Assembly: GCA_023078555.1 (NCBI GenBank)
Contig: CM041196.1
Location: forward strand, 11,240,985-11,304,984
Length of the DNA stretch: 64,000 bases
From: Ulva prolifera
Taxonomy: Eukaryota; Chlorophyta; Ulvophyceae; Ulvales; Ulvaceae
Direction: 5' to 3'
Shown: one piece after another, positions 39,572 to 51,600 of the stretch
Layout of the letters: the number at the start of each line of letters is the position of its first letter
Position numbering within the stretch: the stretch's first letter is position 1
Position numbers and translations under genes: made by a program
Notes under the pieces: generated by a model
Told to the model about the DNA's origin: nothing
Databases searched by the model: none
Seen by the model: the letters and a program-made list of their open reading frames with translations, nothing else

Positions 39572-41633
39572 CGCACGCCGAGGGCGACGTCGCCGCTGTC
39601 GGGTTGACTGTAGTAGAAGCGGCTGTTCTGGAGGCCGAGCTTGTCGCCGTACGCCTTGTCGTACGCATGCTCGACGTCGATGAGCACGACCATGTCCGTC
39701 GGGTACTGCTTCAGGGCCTGCAGGGGTGAATGCATTGGCTGCATGAGTATGTGATACACTCACATGACAAAATGCTAGCAAATGGGGTGTTGTGTAAAGT
39801 AAAGTATGTACATCTGCATTTTCTTAGCCACATCCCAAACAGGGCATTGCCGACTTTGTATGTTCGGGACCACCTGCCGTGTGTCCTGATTGTTCGCTGA
39901 TTGTGTTTCCTGGTCTCTGAAGGTTGCGTTCACTTCATAAGAGTACGATATCTGGGGGGCACACCTGCGCCATGATGCTGAGGGCGAGGGTGGTCTTGCC
40001 GGAGGACTCGGGGCCAAAGACCTCGATGATGCGGCCGCGCGGGATGCCGCCGCCGAGGATGCCGTCCACCGTCAGGCAGCCCGTCGATATGCGGTCTCTG
40101 CATGCATGCGCCAACACTGTCAAGTAAAGTAAAGTGAACCTGGATTCACCGAGCCGCATGCTGTAGAGGACAGCGACAACTCCGAACGGACCGTGCCCTG
40201 CTCCTCCATTCACAACGTTTCAGTCCCCTCGAACGTTTCAGTCCCCTCGACTTTGACTGGTCCGGCCAGAAATATCAACTACACGAATGCTCCATTCCAT
40301 ATGTCTGTATACAGGGAAGAGGGACAGGAATCAATGCACATTCGCGAAGAGTGCACCGTCGCAAAGAGAACCAGATCAGAGCAGATGAGAGTTAATGAGA
40401 GCAGAATAGATGATTGCGGACCATGGCGAAGCAGATGCAACACAAGTCCAGTGGCATAGCGGCCATATCACTGGATTGCCACTGTAATGCTGCAGTCATT
40501 GGTGATTTCCCTGAGGCAGGCTGGTCAGTGGCGGTGTGGACATTCCCGCTGTGAACATGAAGTGATGCCGTGGCGTGGCTGCAGGATACGCCGTGGTGCC
40601 TGGTCATAACAGCTGCAAGCAGGCAATAGTCCAAGCCTGAGTGACCGTGGAGGAGCTGAGAATGGACGAGCAGAGTCAGTCAGAATTGCTGCTGAAGGTT
40701 CACAACATGAACATCAGGTTGATGGGATGTATGAGCTTGCCTCAATGAAAGGTTGTTATCAATGAACGGTTGTCGAGCATGTAGCTCTCCCCAATAGTCA
40801 GTCAATTGCGGTCAGCTCTGGTGATACGTTCCTGATGAAGCTGTTGCCAGAATTGATCGCAGAGGAGATACCACAGCTGCATGCGGCCATGTTTTGCGAT
40901 GTGGAAAGTTGCGCACATGTTCTTTACCACCTCTCGGGATCCGTCCATGGCCATCAGCGTGTTGGGCCCATACTGCTTGCTGAGTCGACTGATGCTCGCT
41001 TGGAGCGCCGATTTCTGCATCAGCATCTGCTGTAACCACAATGCATAGCTTTGTACTTGTGGCACCTGTCGTATCCGAGCTATCCGAACGGCATGGCTGT
41101 ACTCCACCGCTGGTTCCGGGACAGCAAGCTGGGCAATTCAATTGGCATCATATGCGAGAGCTGGCATGATCGGACGCAATGCTATCCAGCTAAAAGGTGT
41201 CCTCTACTCCGACATTTCACCCACGCTCGATCGCTTTGCTAAGCGCGGGGCATCGCACGCAACGTGTGTGCGTGGACATTTCACGAGCACCACGGTTTGG
41301 AGTACAACAATACGCATTACAAACCCATCAACGCACGGGAAGCAGATCTTCAAAATTCCATACCTTCCTATCTGCTTCCTCAGCTTCAGCAGAGCTCGTT
41401 CCGGGCTGGGGGTCAGCGACAGGACTGTCTGGAGCATCACCGGAACCCACTGGCGCCTTCGCAGCTGCAGCATTCTTCTTCGACAGCGTGCGCAATTTCC
41501 TTGTAGAAGCACTGGCTGATGGGACTGCAGTCACATCGTTTTCGCCACTGGTCACAGCTCTGGCCCGCACGGAGCTGCGCACGTTCGCAAGCGCTGAGAA
41601 AGAGCGCATGGCTGGTCTCGACGGAGTAATCAT
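37488..41633 (-). CDS. recA: Bacterial-type RecA recombinase, organelle-targeted, complete
   Basis: Catalyses ATP-dependent strand exchange in recombinational repair, here presumably of plastid or mitochondrial DNA. Seven exons: 41633-41364, 41065-40917, 40097-39965, 39717-39577, 39146-38907, 38475-38158 and 37652-37488; phases agree and give 471 residues. The first exon (90 residues, [20 protein letters not shown]) is rich in Ser, Ala and Arg and poor in acids at its start, like a transit peptide. Then come the RecA N-domain ([17 protein letters not shown]), Walker [18 protein letters not shown] (bacterial IDAEHALD), [10 protein letters not shown], Walker [12 protein letters not shown], loop 1 [18 protein letters not shown], loop 2 [20 protein letters not shown] and a RecA-type C-domain. 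All catalytic motifs are intact. Introns hold SINE fragments, a palindromic element and a 28-base poly-C run right after one donor. The Asp-Val change in IDVEHA is unusual. Plastid versus mitochondrion cannot be decided. Confidence 0.93.
39544..39571. repeat. Poly-G run (poly-C on the recA sense strand) next to a 5' splice site
   Basis: Read in the recA direction, the exon ending CTCGGC is followed by GTGCGC and then an almost pure run of C, starting a few bases into the intron. Confidence 0.95.
39793..39905 (-). mobile_element. SINE 3'-end fragment in a recA intron
   Basis: Starts GTAAAGTAAAGTATG and matches the SINE 3' end in reverse, diverged. It lies in the intron between exons 39717-39577 and 40097-39965 and is oriented with recA transcription. 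Confidence 0.5.
40123..40200 (-). mobile_element. SINE 3'-end fragment in a recA intron
   Basis: GTAAAGTAAAGTGAACCTGG followed by CACCGAGCCGCATGC, the reversed SINE 3' end, in the intron between the second and third recA exons. Confidence 0.5.
40445..40492. repeat. Dispersed near-palindromic element, copy 3
   Basis: AGTCCAGTGGCATAGC, GGCCATATCACTGG and ATTGCCACT match copy 2 at 16116. This copy sits within the intron between the second and third recA exons, so the hairpin would be transcribed. Confidence 0.65.
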
Positions 41634-41750
41634 GGGAGTATCTTTTAGGAACTGTGGAAGGATGTTTACTCCGACCACCGTCGATATCTTACACAAGCTC
41701 TGCGCGCTGGTCGCTATCGACCAATTGCACACAGCGGATCGCAGCATAGA

Positions 41751-43340
41751 TCAGGCGGAGCAACTGGAAGCTAATCCACGCCTGGCAGGTATCGAACCAC
41801 CCGGCAATGTGTGATGACATACTGCCACAACTGCGCACGGTTGGCATGCGGCTGGTGCCCTGCAAGTCGTCCTGTGCTGTGCTCCCCGTCTCTCTCGCTT
41901 TGTCAAGCCCAGCTGGCGCCAAGCCTGTCTCGACGGGCCTCTGAGCTCCATCTCAACCCAAACGATACGCTCAGACACCACTTCATTGCGAGTCCGCTCC
42001 ATGTGATGCACATGTCTTCATCGAGGCTGTGTATCATCTGGCGGTGTCCGTGCATGCGGCACAGGTGATCCTGGAAACCCACCTGTTCAGGCGGCTGCCC
42101 CAAATTGGATACAGCGCTTGTCCTTCATTGTTCCTGATGTAAGCTGGATGTGCCTAGTTGCTATGAGCAAAGGCGTCTCTATGGCAGGCCTGTTGTTGGA
42201 CGTGCTCTGCCCACACATGTGCAGCTTCTTTAGAGGTAGCCAAACGTATGAATATCGCTGGGATCTTCCACACACGAGCTGGAGCAGCTGTAGCTTCTGT
42301 CTAGGCGATAGACAATTCTGACACAGTACCGGGGTCAGGTGTGGTTGCCCGATGCACGTAACTGTCCCCACAAGGAAGCATCTCATGCTCAACAAGCCTT
42401 GCTACTTGAAAATATCGGTTTCTCTTGAGTGAGAAGCAGCTGCTGGCTGCCATTCCCTGTAGCAATTCTCCTCCAAGTCGAAGCACATGATCCGAAACAA
42501 TGGCACAAGCAATACACTGTGAGTGACACCTCTTGTGACAACCGAAATGACGTGCTATGTTTGTGTCAAGCATTGAAATTGAAACATCTCAGCGTATTCA
42601 TAGTGACCAATGATGCATGCTACGCTCCAGAGCCCTCGAGGCAGACCTTCGGTGCCTCGATGCCCAGCACACATGTAGGCCGGTTGCACACTTGGCAACC
42701 GCCCCACATCCATGCTGCCTTGCTGCACCTGAGACCGGAGATCTGACAGCACCTCTTCCATTTTTTTCCTGTTTTTCGCGTTGCTGGAGTTGTTGAATCT
42801 GCTTCCACGAATGCTGTTGGCAGCGTCAGATCCCAGGCAGTGTCAGATCCCAGGCCCGTTCCCAGCCATAGGCACCACATCTGTACCTCATCTGGCATCA
42901 TCGCGGGGGGTTATTTGACCTCTTTGAACACGCCACCAGGCATTCCTGATGCCATCATGTTGTGCCTGAAACACAGCTGCTGAGTCTACGTTGTGAAGGC
43001 ACAGACCGGTGAGAGATAGTCCAATGCTGGCATTGTCATCATCATCGATATTTTGGAGCAAAGCACCACCCATCTGCAGACAGGCTCCTTGAGTCACTGT
43101 GCCTGTAAGGGTGCACATCGCTCAAAGCAGTGATCATGTCTGAGCCTCTTTGCCCCATAGCTATCGCTTGGTCTGCCTACTCTATCCCAGAGACAATTCT
43201 CCTGTGGCGCTGCGGCAGCAAGTAATGCTGCCACATTGTGCTGTATGCTGTATCGATTCGTGCGGCGCAGGCTTGTGCCATGTGCTCAAGATGCCTCAGC
43301 ACCACCCCGTTGCAACTGCTGGTCAGTGCCATGCAGAAAC
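41751..43340 (-). CDS. Unrecognised gene fragments (several candidate exons)
   Basis: Minus-strand stretches that read like protein but which I could not join with confidence: around 43310-43180 (VLRHLEHMAQACAARIDTAY), 43100-42910 (GACLQMGGALLQNIDDDDNA then FQAQHDGIRNAWWRVQRG), 42815-42760 (HSWKQIQQLQQREKQEKN, probably coiled coil, before a GTGCTG donor), 42530-42370 (DHVLRLGGELLQGMAASSCF) and 42310-42090 (LSPRQKLQLLQLVC or an alternative frame). They lie upstream of recA on the same strand. No domain is recognised, and more than one frame is plausible in places. Treat this as evidence for a gene, not as a gene model. Confidence 0.35.
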
Positions 43341-43656
43341 AGTGGTGGTGGGTGATCTGATTCGATCATGAACTGGTGGCTGACCTTGCTACATCCAGAT
43401 TCATCAGCAGAACGGGCATCACATGAATGAAGGCATCGAGTCAATGGATCAATGGATCAATGGCTGGATCAATGGCGCCATCCCGGGATGGCGCATGTGT
43501 GCCCGGTTCCAGACTCTGGGGCTGCTGCATGATGCTGACCGGGTGTGAAAACGTGCACTCGGGTGTGAATGCCAGCATATGGCAATCGATTTGTCGGTTG
43601 CGCAGTTCCTCTGCAAAAACCACAGGCTTGCACGAGGCATGCTCCATTGCTGGACA

Positions 43657-44373
43657 TCACTTCAGAGTCTGAAGTTCAGACCCACCAAAACACTCTGTAT
43701 TTGTAGCACAATTTCCACGGTAGTTTTTTTTAAGGGAATTTATCGGTGATTTATTCAATCCGCCTGTATGAACTTGGCGTGGAAGTTCCCGAGCTGCCTG
43801 GCTCCTGGCTCGCAGCCCCGAAATTCGCTTGTCCCTGCGCTGCGACGCTAGCAACTCTCTGATGTTTGTCAACACAGCGCGCAGGATCTCTGGCAATACC
43901 ATATAGTTACAATTGGCATGCGCCTTTGTTAGTCTCATACAAAATACTAGGTGATATGAACTCGTGGTCAAAGTTCGTGCTCGTGGATCCCCGATCCGGA
44001 AATGCGAGTCTCGTCGATCGCGACATACATCAGCGGGTCCGATAGAAGATCCATAGCTCGTCCAGAATCCAGACACAAGGTCGCCGAGGTACATTGGACG
44101 AAGCGTCATGAGCGTCACCAGCGTGTGCAGCCAGGACATCCGCGGCCGGGTCCACGATACTAGGAGATACCGCTGCGCGCATGAATTCGTGCTACCAGGT
44201 AGCTGGGAGACCGCATCTGCGCCAACAGCCGGCAGCGAGGGTCCTACAGAGCAACTGTATGCACACAATGCTCTACAAGCTGCAGCCATGCAGCTCCAGC
44301 GGGCGCAGCAGGGCTGCACGTTGTATCGAATTCTATACTGTGTCGTCGCGCCTAGCCGCCAGAATGCCTGCAC
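43657..44373 (-). CDS. Possible unrecognised exon
   Basis: A 238-codon open frame whose second half reads naturally (MYLGDLVSGFWTSYGSSIG, MRLTKAHANCNYMVLPEIL, RAVLTNIRELLASQRRDKR). It might belong with the fragments at 41.8-43.3 kb. A plus-strand frame (44108-44605) overlaps the first half. No domain was found. Confidence 0.35.
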   Translation of the reverse strand: MQAFWRLGATTQYRIRYNVQPCCARWSCMAAACRALCAYSCSVGPSLPAVGADAVSQLPGSTNSCAQRYLLVSWTRPRMSWLHTLVTLMTLRPMYLGDLVSGFWTSYGSSIGPADVCRDRRDSHFRIGDPRARTLTTSSYHLVFCMRLTKAHANCNYMVLPEILRAVLTNIRELLASQRRDKRISGLRARSQAARELPRQVHTGGLNKSPINSLKKNYRGNCATNTECFGGSELQTLK

Positions 44374-45112
44374 GCTACAACGACATCACCTATCCTCAAA
44401 GCTGCAGAAAAAACGGCCCTCAGAAATCAGCCTGGCAGGCTGGCCGAGGATGATCAAGGGGTCCGGGCGTCGTGCAAAAGCAGGCTACAAGCGCACGCGA
44501 GCCTGTGCGACCCACGACGAACAGGAGACCTCTGGTCTGCGGAAAGGCCGTAGACATCTCACACACCACACACACAAACACACATGGAGCTCCACGGCGG
44601 GCTGATGCGCCTGCATTCCTGGGTCGCCAGCGCTGCAGGCCCGTGGAAGCTCCTCTAGAGATCTCATAGGAGCTGTGGACTCACACCCTCTCGCACTGCC
44701 GATGGACGTTCGCATTGCAGCGCACTGGCGGATGCATCAATCTCAGAGATCTAGAGAGATAGACTCCCACCAGAATTTCGCAACCGGAGTATATGCATGC
44801 ATCGCTGAAAATTCTCCGGACTGTCAGCGTGCGCCTGACAAGCTTAGGCAAGCTTGGGCGAGGCGCTGCTGGTCAGCCGTGGGCGAGGGTTGACGCTAAT
44901 GTTCACGTCCTTGGTGGCACCCTGTAGCCACGTAGGTACCGGGTGATAATCGGGTGAGATTTCATGGTGCAGATGTGGGCATGACACAATCCATGACCTC
45001 ATGATCACGTCCACACCTCAGGCCCATGCATGGTCTCTGTGTTTGGAGTGGGTCTCTCCACTGGGCCCCAGGGGGGGGGGGAGGGGGGAGCGGGTTCATT
45101 CAGACCTCCAAC

Positions 45113-45228
45113 CAGTGCTCTACGAACCGATTGGTTTCCCAACGAAAATTTTAAAAAATGGGAAATAACCGACGGCCAGCGGATGGAGTCGTCGGGTTTG
45201 CTGCGGAAAATCCAACTGTAGAGCACTG
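45113..45228. mobile_element. hAT-like MITE, family B, copy 1 with perfect target duplication
   Basis: 116 bp with 11-bp terminal inverted repeats CAGTGCTCTAC / GTAGAGCACTG, flanked on both sides by the identical 8-mer CCTCCAAC (45105-45112 and 45229-45236). The interior includes ACCGACGGCCAGCGG and GTCGTCGGG, subterminal motifs shared with the longer copy at 47516. Non-coding; the 65-codon minus frame across it is spurious. Confidence 0.85.
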
Positions 45229-45337
45229 CCTCCAACACCTCAGAAACACCGCATTCCTATGTGCATGCATGCATGACGAGCATGGATGTGCATGCGTTTG
45301 TGCTGCCTAACTGCGCAGCCATGTCTCCCTGGATTGC

Positions 45338-45420
45338 CACAGGTCTGCACCATGCTCAGCTGGTCAGTGATGTTCATGTGATACAGCATCAACCAGTGAT
45401 CTTTCTACCTCAGGTAGCAC
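45338..45420 (+). repeat. Dispersed repeat R5, copy 1
   Basis: Shares a stretch (GATGTTCATGTGATACAGCA, then CAACCAGTGATCTTTCTACC) with 47337-47405, about 80% alike by eye over 60 bases. The nature of the repeat is unknown. Confidence 0.5.
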
Positions 45421-46267
45421 ACAGGCCTGGGCACTGCCCACTGTGTTACAAGGACAAAGCAAGCAAGGCAGGAAGTTCCGCGACACCGGCTGTGCATCGA
45501 TGCTTGGATCTCTGGAGAGACTGCCTGCTCGTAGTCACCTTATGGAGCCGACTGTGACATGTGCACACTAGCTGCCAGGTCTGGCTTGAGCCTATACTAT
45601 AGGCTAGTAGGCCCCTGCAGATGTCAAGTTGTGAGGTATGCATATAAGCACGCAGAGATCCTGAGGAAGGGTAGCTCCTGAGATACCATTGATCAATACA
45701 TGGCAGGGAGCCAGCCACTGGCGTTGTGCTAATGTGCTGTATGTTGAGAGTCTCCAGACATACATGGCCCTGTCATGTGCACTCTGACCAAACTATACTC
45801 CTGACACCTGACTGACGGATCTACAGACAAGCCTGCTTGACTGAAGCTAGCACTGCTGTGCATCTACAGAGAACACTGTGTATCAGCACAGTTGCGCAGC
45901 GCTTGCAGCTCTAGCTATAAAGGCGGCCATGTCACGTGAGTACTGCATTGTAACACTCAGCGCTGTAGTATCATGTGTCTCTATGTGTGTGTTGCTGTTG
46001 ACTCGGTTGAGGCTCGGTTTTGGGGTTTGTCTTCTCCCGTTCACTCTTGTGTGAAAAGCGCTGTAGTATACAGCCCGGTTGAGGGGCTTCTTGCTTCTGG
46101 TGCACTGCAGGGCCCTTGATGAGCCTTAACTGTATCGATTGTCAATGTTCTAGGCGCACAGGCCAGTGCATAGGCTCCGTGGCCAGGGGTAGCTGGCGCC
46201 CGAGCCCATGGACCTGCAGGTCCGCGGACCATCGTCGGTGCCGGCATGCGCCGAACCGCCGCCTAGG

Positions 46268-46351
46268 CCTCTCTCGCCGCCTCTCTCGCCGCCTCTCTCG
46301 CCGCCTCTCTCGCCGCCTCTCTCGCCGCCTCCCTCGCCGCCTCTCTCGCCG
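46268..46351. repeat. Tandem repeat, 7 x 12 bp (CCTCTCTCGCCG)
   Basis: Seven head-to-tail copies with one substitution in the sixth. Frames across it encode Arg-Leu-Ser or Arg-Arg-Glu repeats and are not supported as genes. Confidence 0.9.
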
Positions 46352-46615
46352 CCTCTGGATCTCTCGCTGTAACGTAAACGTCTGATGTCTATAGATATAT
46401 CTCACTTCAGATGTAGAACCTCAAGCAATGCCCACGCACCAGTGTTACAAGGATAAAGGTGGCCATGGTTGTCAGTGATAGTCGTACATAGTGACACCTT
46501 GTCACTGTATGAGCGTTTTGACGTTTTGCGGAATCGATTGATATCGCAGCAGGGGAGTCCCATCAGAGCTCCACCGCCAGGATATTCACACATGCATGTC
46601 CGGCTTCTCTGCCTT

Positions 46616-46695
46616 TTGTCCTTGTACCAACTGTCCAGCTATATATGTGTGTTACAAGGACAAAGGCAGCAAGGCGGGCAGCACCGCGAAAGAAG
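46616..46695 (+). repeat. Dispersed motif R4 (GTGTTACAAGGACAAAG and complement)
   Basis: Two oppositely oriented copies: TTTTGTCCTTGTACCAACTG and GTGTGTTACAAGGACAAAGG. The same 15-18-bp motif recurs at 9612-9640, 11320-11340, 35578-35600, 45443-45462, 46440-46455, 46897-46915, 52490-52503 and 56428-56450, and resembles the head of R1 (GTTACAAAGGACAGAGG). Confidence 0.55.
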
Positions 46696-47515
46696 CAAGC
46701 AGACGAAGCACACACCCGGTGACCAGACACCCGGGCCCAGCTATGTGTGTCACACACGGTGGCTGTGACCAGCGCGGCTGCTAACGTTGCGGGCGTGTGT
46801 TGGTAGGGCTACGTGTGTGCTGCGTGTGCTGCGTGTGGCTGGTTGCGTGGGTGTGCGGTTCCCCGGGTTGCTACTCGTGTTGCTACCTGCCTTGCTCGCT
46901 TTGTCCTTGCAATACAAGGCGATGGATCCAGCTATGCGCCACCATCATGATGCATGCATGCACATCTGAATCAGCTGGCTGAGGTTGCGCCTCGTTGTGG
47001 TGTGGCGCTGGTTGAGTGTGGCTTTGTGCAAAGGTCCCGGGAATGCCTTTGAATGCTCATGTGCTCCGTATGGGGCTTGTATGGGGCTTCAATCTAGGGC
47101 AGGTATACTATAGTGCTGGTAGGGCTGTACACACCACAGAGGTGCGAGCTCATGCCCAGCCTGGTGCCAATGCATTAATGCGGGAATATTATATTAATGG
47201 GTGTGTATAATGATTATAATTGATTTCAAGAACAGCGCACCCAGCATGCGCCTTTGTATGTGCATGCACACCTGCATATTCTTGACAATTCTCTGCAGAT
47301 ATTCTCTGCAGATATTCTCCATCGAGTCATAGCTTCATGCTTCCAGCCAGGAAATGCCTTGATGTTCATGTACTACAGCGGCAACCAGTGAACTTTCTAT
47401 CTCAGTACACGAAATTCCTTGAACCGGCAGACCCATGCATGGACCAAGCTGACACATGACACGTGTAGAATCTTGCACAACCCTTCCTCATGATCAGGCT
47501 CATGATCAGGGTCTG

Positions 47516-47746
47516 CATTGCTCCACAGCTGCAATTTTCCCTGGCGGGAAAACCGACGGCCCGCTCCGCTCGCTGTCGGGATTTTAAATTTGCCAAAGTT
47601 TCCGAATTTCGGCGGGAATACGGTCGGTGTGCACCGCAAGACCCCTCGCGTCGTCGGGAAAACCGACGGCTCGCTTCGCTGGCCGTCGGTAATTCGCCCC
47701 TTTTCTCATAATTTGTCTGGAAACCGATCGGCATGTAGAGCCCTGG
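47516..47746. mobile_element. hAT-like MITE, family B, longer relative
   Basis: About 231 bp between CATTGCTCCACAGCTG and CATGTAGAGCCCTGG, which correspond to the ends of the element at 45113. Inside are two inverted CCGACGGC...GCCGTCGG-type blocks (near 47545-47575 and 47655-47690). The flanking 8-mers AGGGTCTG and AGACTCTG match at 6 of 8 positions. Non-coding. Confidence 0.65.
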
Positions 47747-48650
47747 AGACTCTGCACTGCGCATTGCTGAGTCTGTACCGCTGTACACTCAGAAAACATC
47801 AACATGCGCAGGATATCATACTTGTAAAAGACACCCATGCGCGAAGCAGCATCTCCGAGAGGCTAGTTCGTGTGAGCTTCTAGAAGCATACGTCCGGCAT
47901 GCTTACGCCGGTTCACCATTCTGTCACGGGCACGCATACGGCAACATCTAATGCATTCACCGAGGGAGCAGACAGGATCCCGGTGAGACGCCGCAGCATG
48001 CGCGCGGTCGAACGCAGGTCGTCACGCCCATGCATGGCGCCCGAGCCCAGCAATTCCTACAGACCTCAGGCCGGGGTGTAAGCTTCGCTCCACGAGCTGC
48101 TCGGCCACGCATGCGCCTGGAGCAGTGGTACACCAGCTCGCTGCATCCCTGGGCATACACTGCAGCTGCCCTCAGTCAATCAGCCTCATACTTCACCCGA
48201 ATTCCATAGCTGCAAGCACCATTGTAGCCGCACAGTGCGCTGGGCTGTTGTGCATGTCTCCTGGCTTTCAGTCGGTCGTCGGTCGCAAGGCCACCCCTAC
48301 CCTCAGCCCGTCGTCTCATCGGAGCTGAATAGCAATTGATTTGTACAGTGTTGGTCGGTTTGTTTCGTGCCGGCGTGTCGCGTGCGTGGATCCACGGCGG
48401 AGTCAAGACATAGCATCTACCAGCGCAGGATCGCAGCCCGGAAGCACTGCAGGTAAGGCAGCGCAGCACAGCGCAGCGTATCCTCTCTCATGTACAGCAT
48501 TCTGCGTGCTCTAGCGCAATTCAGCGGTATGTTGGGCGCCGGTGCTGGCGACCGGCTGCCATGTCCTGCGAATTGCGTCCTGCCTCGCGCTGTGTGGCGC
48601 AGCTGACAATCGCGCGGCTGCAGGCGGGACGAACACAGCACGCAGCAGCC

Positions 48651-51600
48651 ATGGGAGTGCTCAGCAGCATGGTTCCAGCGCTCTGCGCCGTGGCAGCCGT
48701 GTGTTGCGCCAGCGCGCCGTTAGCAGCAGCGCAGGCCGGTACGACATTCGCCTCATGGTTACGCGAGGGGTCACGCTGTCTCGATATTCCGAGAGTTTTC
48801 GGCCTCTGGTGACAGCGCAGAATCGCGCCGGTGTGATATGTGCGCTTGCGTCATGACGCCGCATGACCGCAGTACGGTGGAGTCGCTTCTCAGCGGCATC
48901 TTTGATTTAGCACACCGGGTGGAGTGGCGACAGCTGCGTGAGATGGTGTTTGTGACAGATGTGGTCGTGTGGGATGTTGCGATTTCCACACGCTTGTGGC
49001 TGCGGCGCTTGGTGAAATCCATGTGTGTATCCGCCCTCGGCACTTCGCACCGCAAGTTTGTGCCGCCCGATGCTCCTGCCTTCGACGCAGCTTTAACGTC
49101 GATTGCGCCAATTTTGCCGACGGTCTACGCACATCGCACATCGCATAAGAGGTGTGCCCTGGCAGTATCCAGAGCCATGTGGCGGCAGAAGCGTGGTGTG
49201 GGTTTGCTGTGTCCCTGTGCGCGTCTCAATTGTGGTGCTACCTGCCTCTCCAACCTGCTCTTGAAACAGGACATCCAATAGCACGACAGGGCGTCTCTGG
49301 CCGACCACACCATCTCGACCGTGCGGTGCATGCTCTGTGCTGCAGAATGATCTTCTGACTCTCTTCTGGAAGTACGCCGGAGTAGTCCGTACGTGCTTTC
49401 CCCGGTGTCAGTCGACCGAATCTTCGTCTTCTTACCGCAGGCATGCAACGCTCGCGCCGCGAGATGCCTCCGTCTCGGGATAACACGGAGCAGCCTGTTC
49501 ACGCGTCATGTTTGGTTGCATGTTTCGGTGAATGATCTCGCAAGTGAGCTGTGCTGCGTGCCTGGCGGTTTGCGCAGCGCAGGACGTATCAGGTCCATTC
49601 GACGGGCCAAGGTCGTGGAATGCAAATATCTTCGTCAGATGTGAACCACGTGCTCGACACCGTGGCCCTCCTGCACTCCCCTTGGAGAGGACGCATGCTT
49701 GTGTACATGTTGCAAAGGCAAAGTGCGAGAGGCTGATAGCACCACCAGGGCGACGAACAAGCCAAGCAACGCAACCGTCGACAGCGGATGCTTATTTGTG
49801 TGTGACTCTGGTGTCGGTCGTCCCAGGATCGCTTGACTAGTGTATGCTTGCAGGGGCGTAATTTGATGATTTGCCCGAATGCTCGTGGTCGACATAGCTC
49901 AGGATCATTGGTTGCAACGTTGTGTAAGCGCCAACGAGGTAATTTTATATTTCTGAGCAGCATCATGTTCGATAACGCATCACAACGGTGTTATGCACAG
50001 CGATGCAGCTCAGTTCACCCACCGATATCCCAGGCCACTACCATGCATGCGACGCAGGCCCCCAAGATAACATGTTCGATCTGTCGGCGGAAGTGGCACG
50101 CGAGCGCCCGATAGTGACGCTGTCCACGCTAAACGCCACTGGTCAGCCACGCATGGCTTGCCGTTTGCAGAGTGCCGATTACTTCTGCGTCCGTGATCGG
50201 TGCGGTTAGCCTGGCGTTGTGCGACTCTGCCCAAGCAAGCGCTTGTGTCTCACAGATTTGCACGCTCACGACGAGCTGATGTGATACGATGGCCACTCAT
50301 CGCGGACTAATCGGGTGAGTGCACTCATGGTTACTGCTGGTTTTCTCTCATGCGCGTGCCGCCGCATGCTGTCATGGTTTGCGTCAAGCTGTAGTAGCCC
50401 ATAGTCTTCTGAGTTGTGGCAGTTCATTGCAGCGGCATTGATTTACATTTGTACTCGGCTGTGCTTTTGTGGGGTCATGGGGCTAAGGCTATGTACTCGT
50501 TGGGCCTAGCGTCTTGCACTGCATGCTTCCGTCATCGCGTAAAGAAGTTTGTGTCTATCACATCTACCACTCAAGTCTGCTGAGATGTCAGCTGTGGTCA
50601 GCGCGTGCTGCACGCGAAAGGACGCCATCGCACAAACCCACGTTTTCCATCTTGTGGGCATACGGCGGTAAAAGTCGACGTTCTCATAGCCTTTTTGCCA
50701 TAATCTACAACTGTCTGAATGATGTTTGCCGTGTCAAGTCTTGACGTACGCACAACGTGATCGTCAGCCTGGTGCGTTCGGAGAGGTTGACGCACGATTT
50801 GGCCGTGTTTTTTTAGGCCCTGGTTTCCAAGTCTGTGGCCACTTCACCAGATCGGCAATTTTGCTGGGCATGTAGTGAGAAAAATTCACAACCGACTGTG
50901 TGCCATACGACTGTGTGCCATGCAACAGTACCATGTAGAGTAGGCTGTTTGTTGCGCATGCAGTCGATTCGACGGCTTGACATGAGGCACCTGATGCATC
51001 TATGACTGCAGAAGGCAGCTGTTCCTGTCAGCATTTACGCAATCAATCGGCAGTGGTCTTGATTGAGACTGAGCTGCAGAGCTCTGAAACCAGTCCTCCA
51101 CGAATGGCTTGCAGCGTATGTCGCACTCTTTGCGTACAGTATGCATAACGAGTTGGCTACTGGTCATTGGCGGGCCTGATGGGACGGTCATTGGCGGGCT
51201 GGTCTGCAGCTTGCCTCTGGCCATCCAATAAAAATCCAATAAGAAATAACATAAAAAAAACTCCAATCTCAGGAATGTCTGCATGCCTACGCATATGCTT
51301 GAAGGGTTCTGTACAGTGCATAGCTGGCCCAACTATTTTTCGTTGCGCTGTTTGTGGCTCAGTTCCTAAGCGGTCACTCCTATGAAGAAGTGGTCCCCCA
51401 GCTAGCAACTAGTCTCACTGAGTGTCACGCGTCACGCCTGTGCCCTTACGCAAGCAGAGCAGACCCAGATTTTTGAATATCCGCGGAGGCAGTGGGCTTC
51501 AAAGTGAGGCAAGGCCTCTGGTCGCTGATGATCATTCGCTCCTACTCTTTACATGTTGCGCTTCTTTGCATTCGAGCTCTACAGCTCAGCTCTACAGTGC

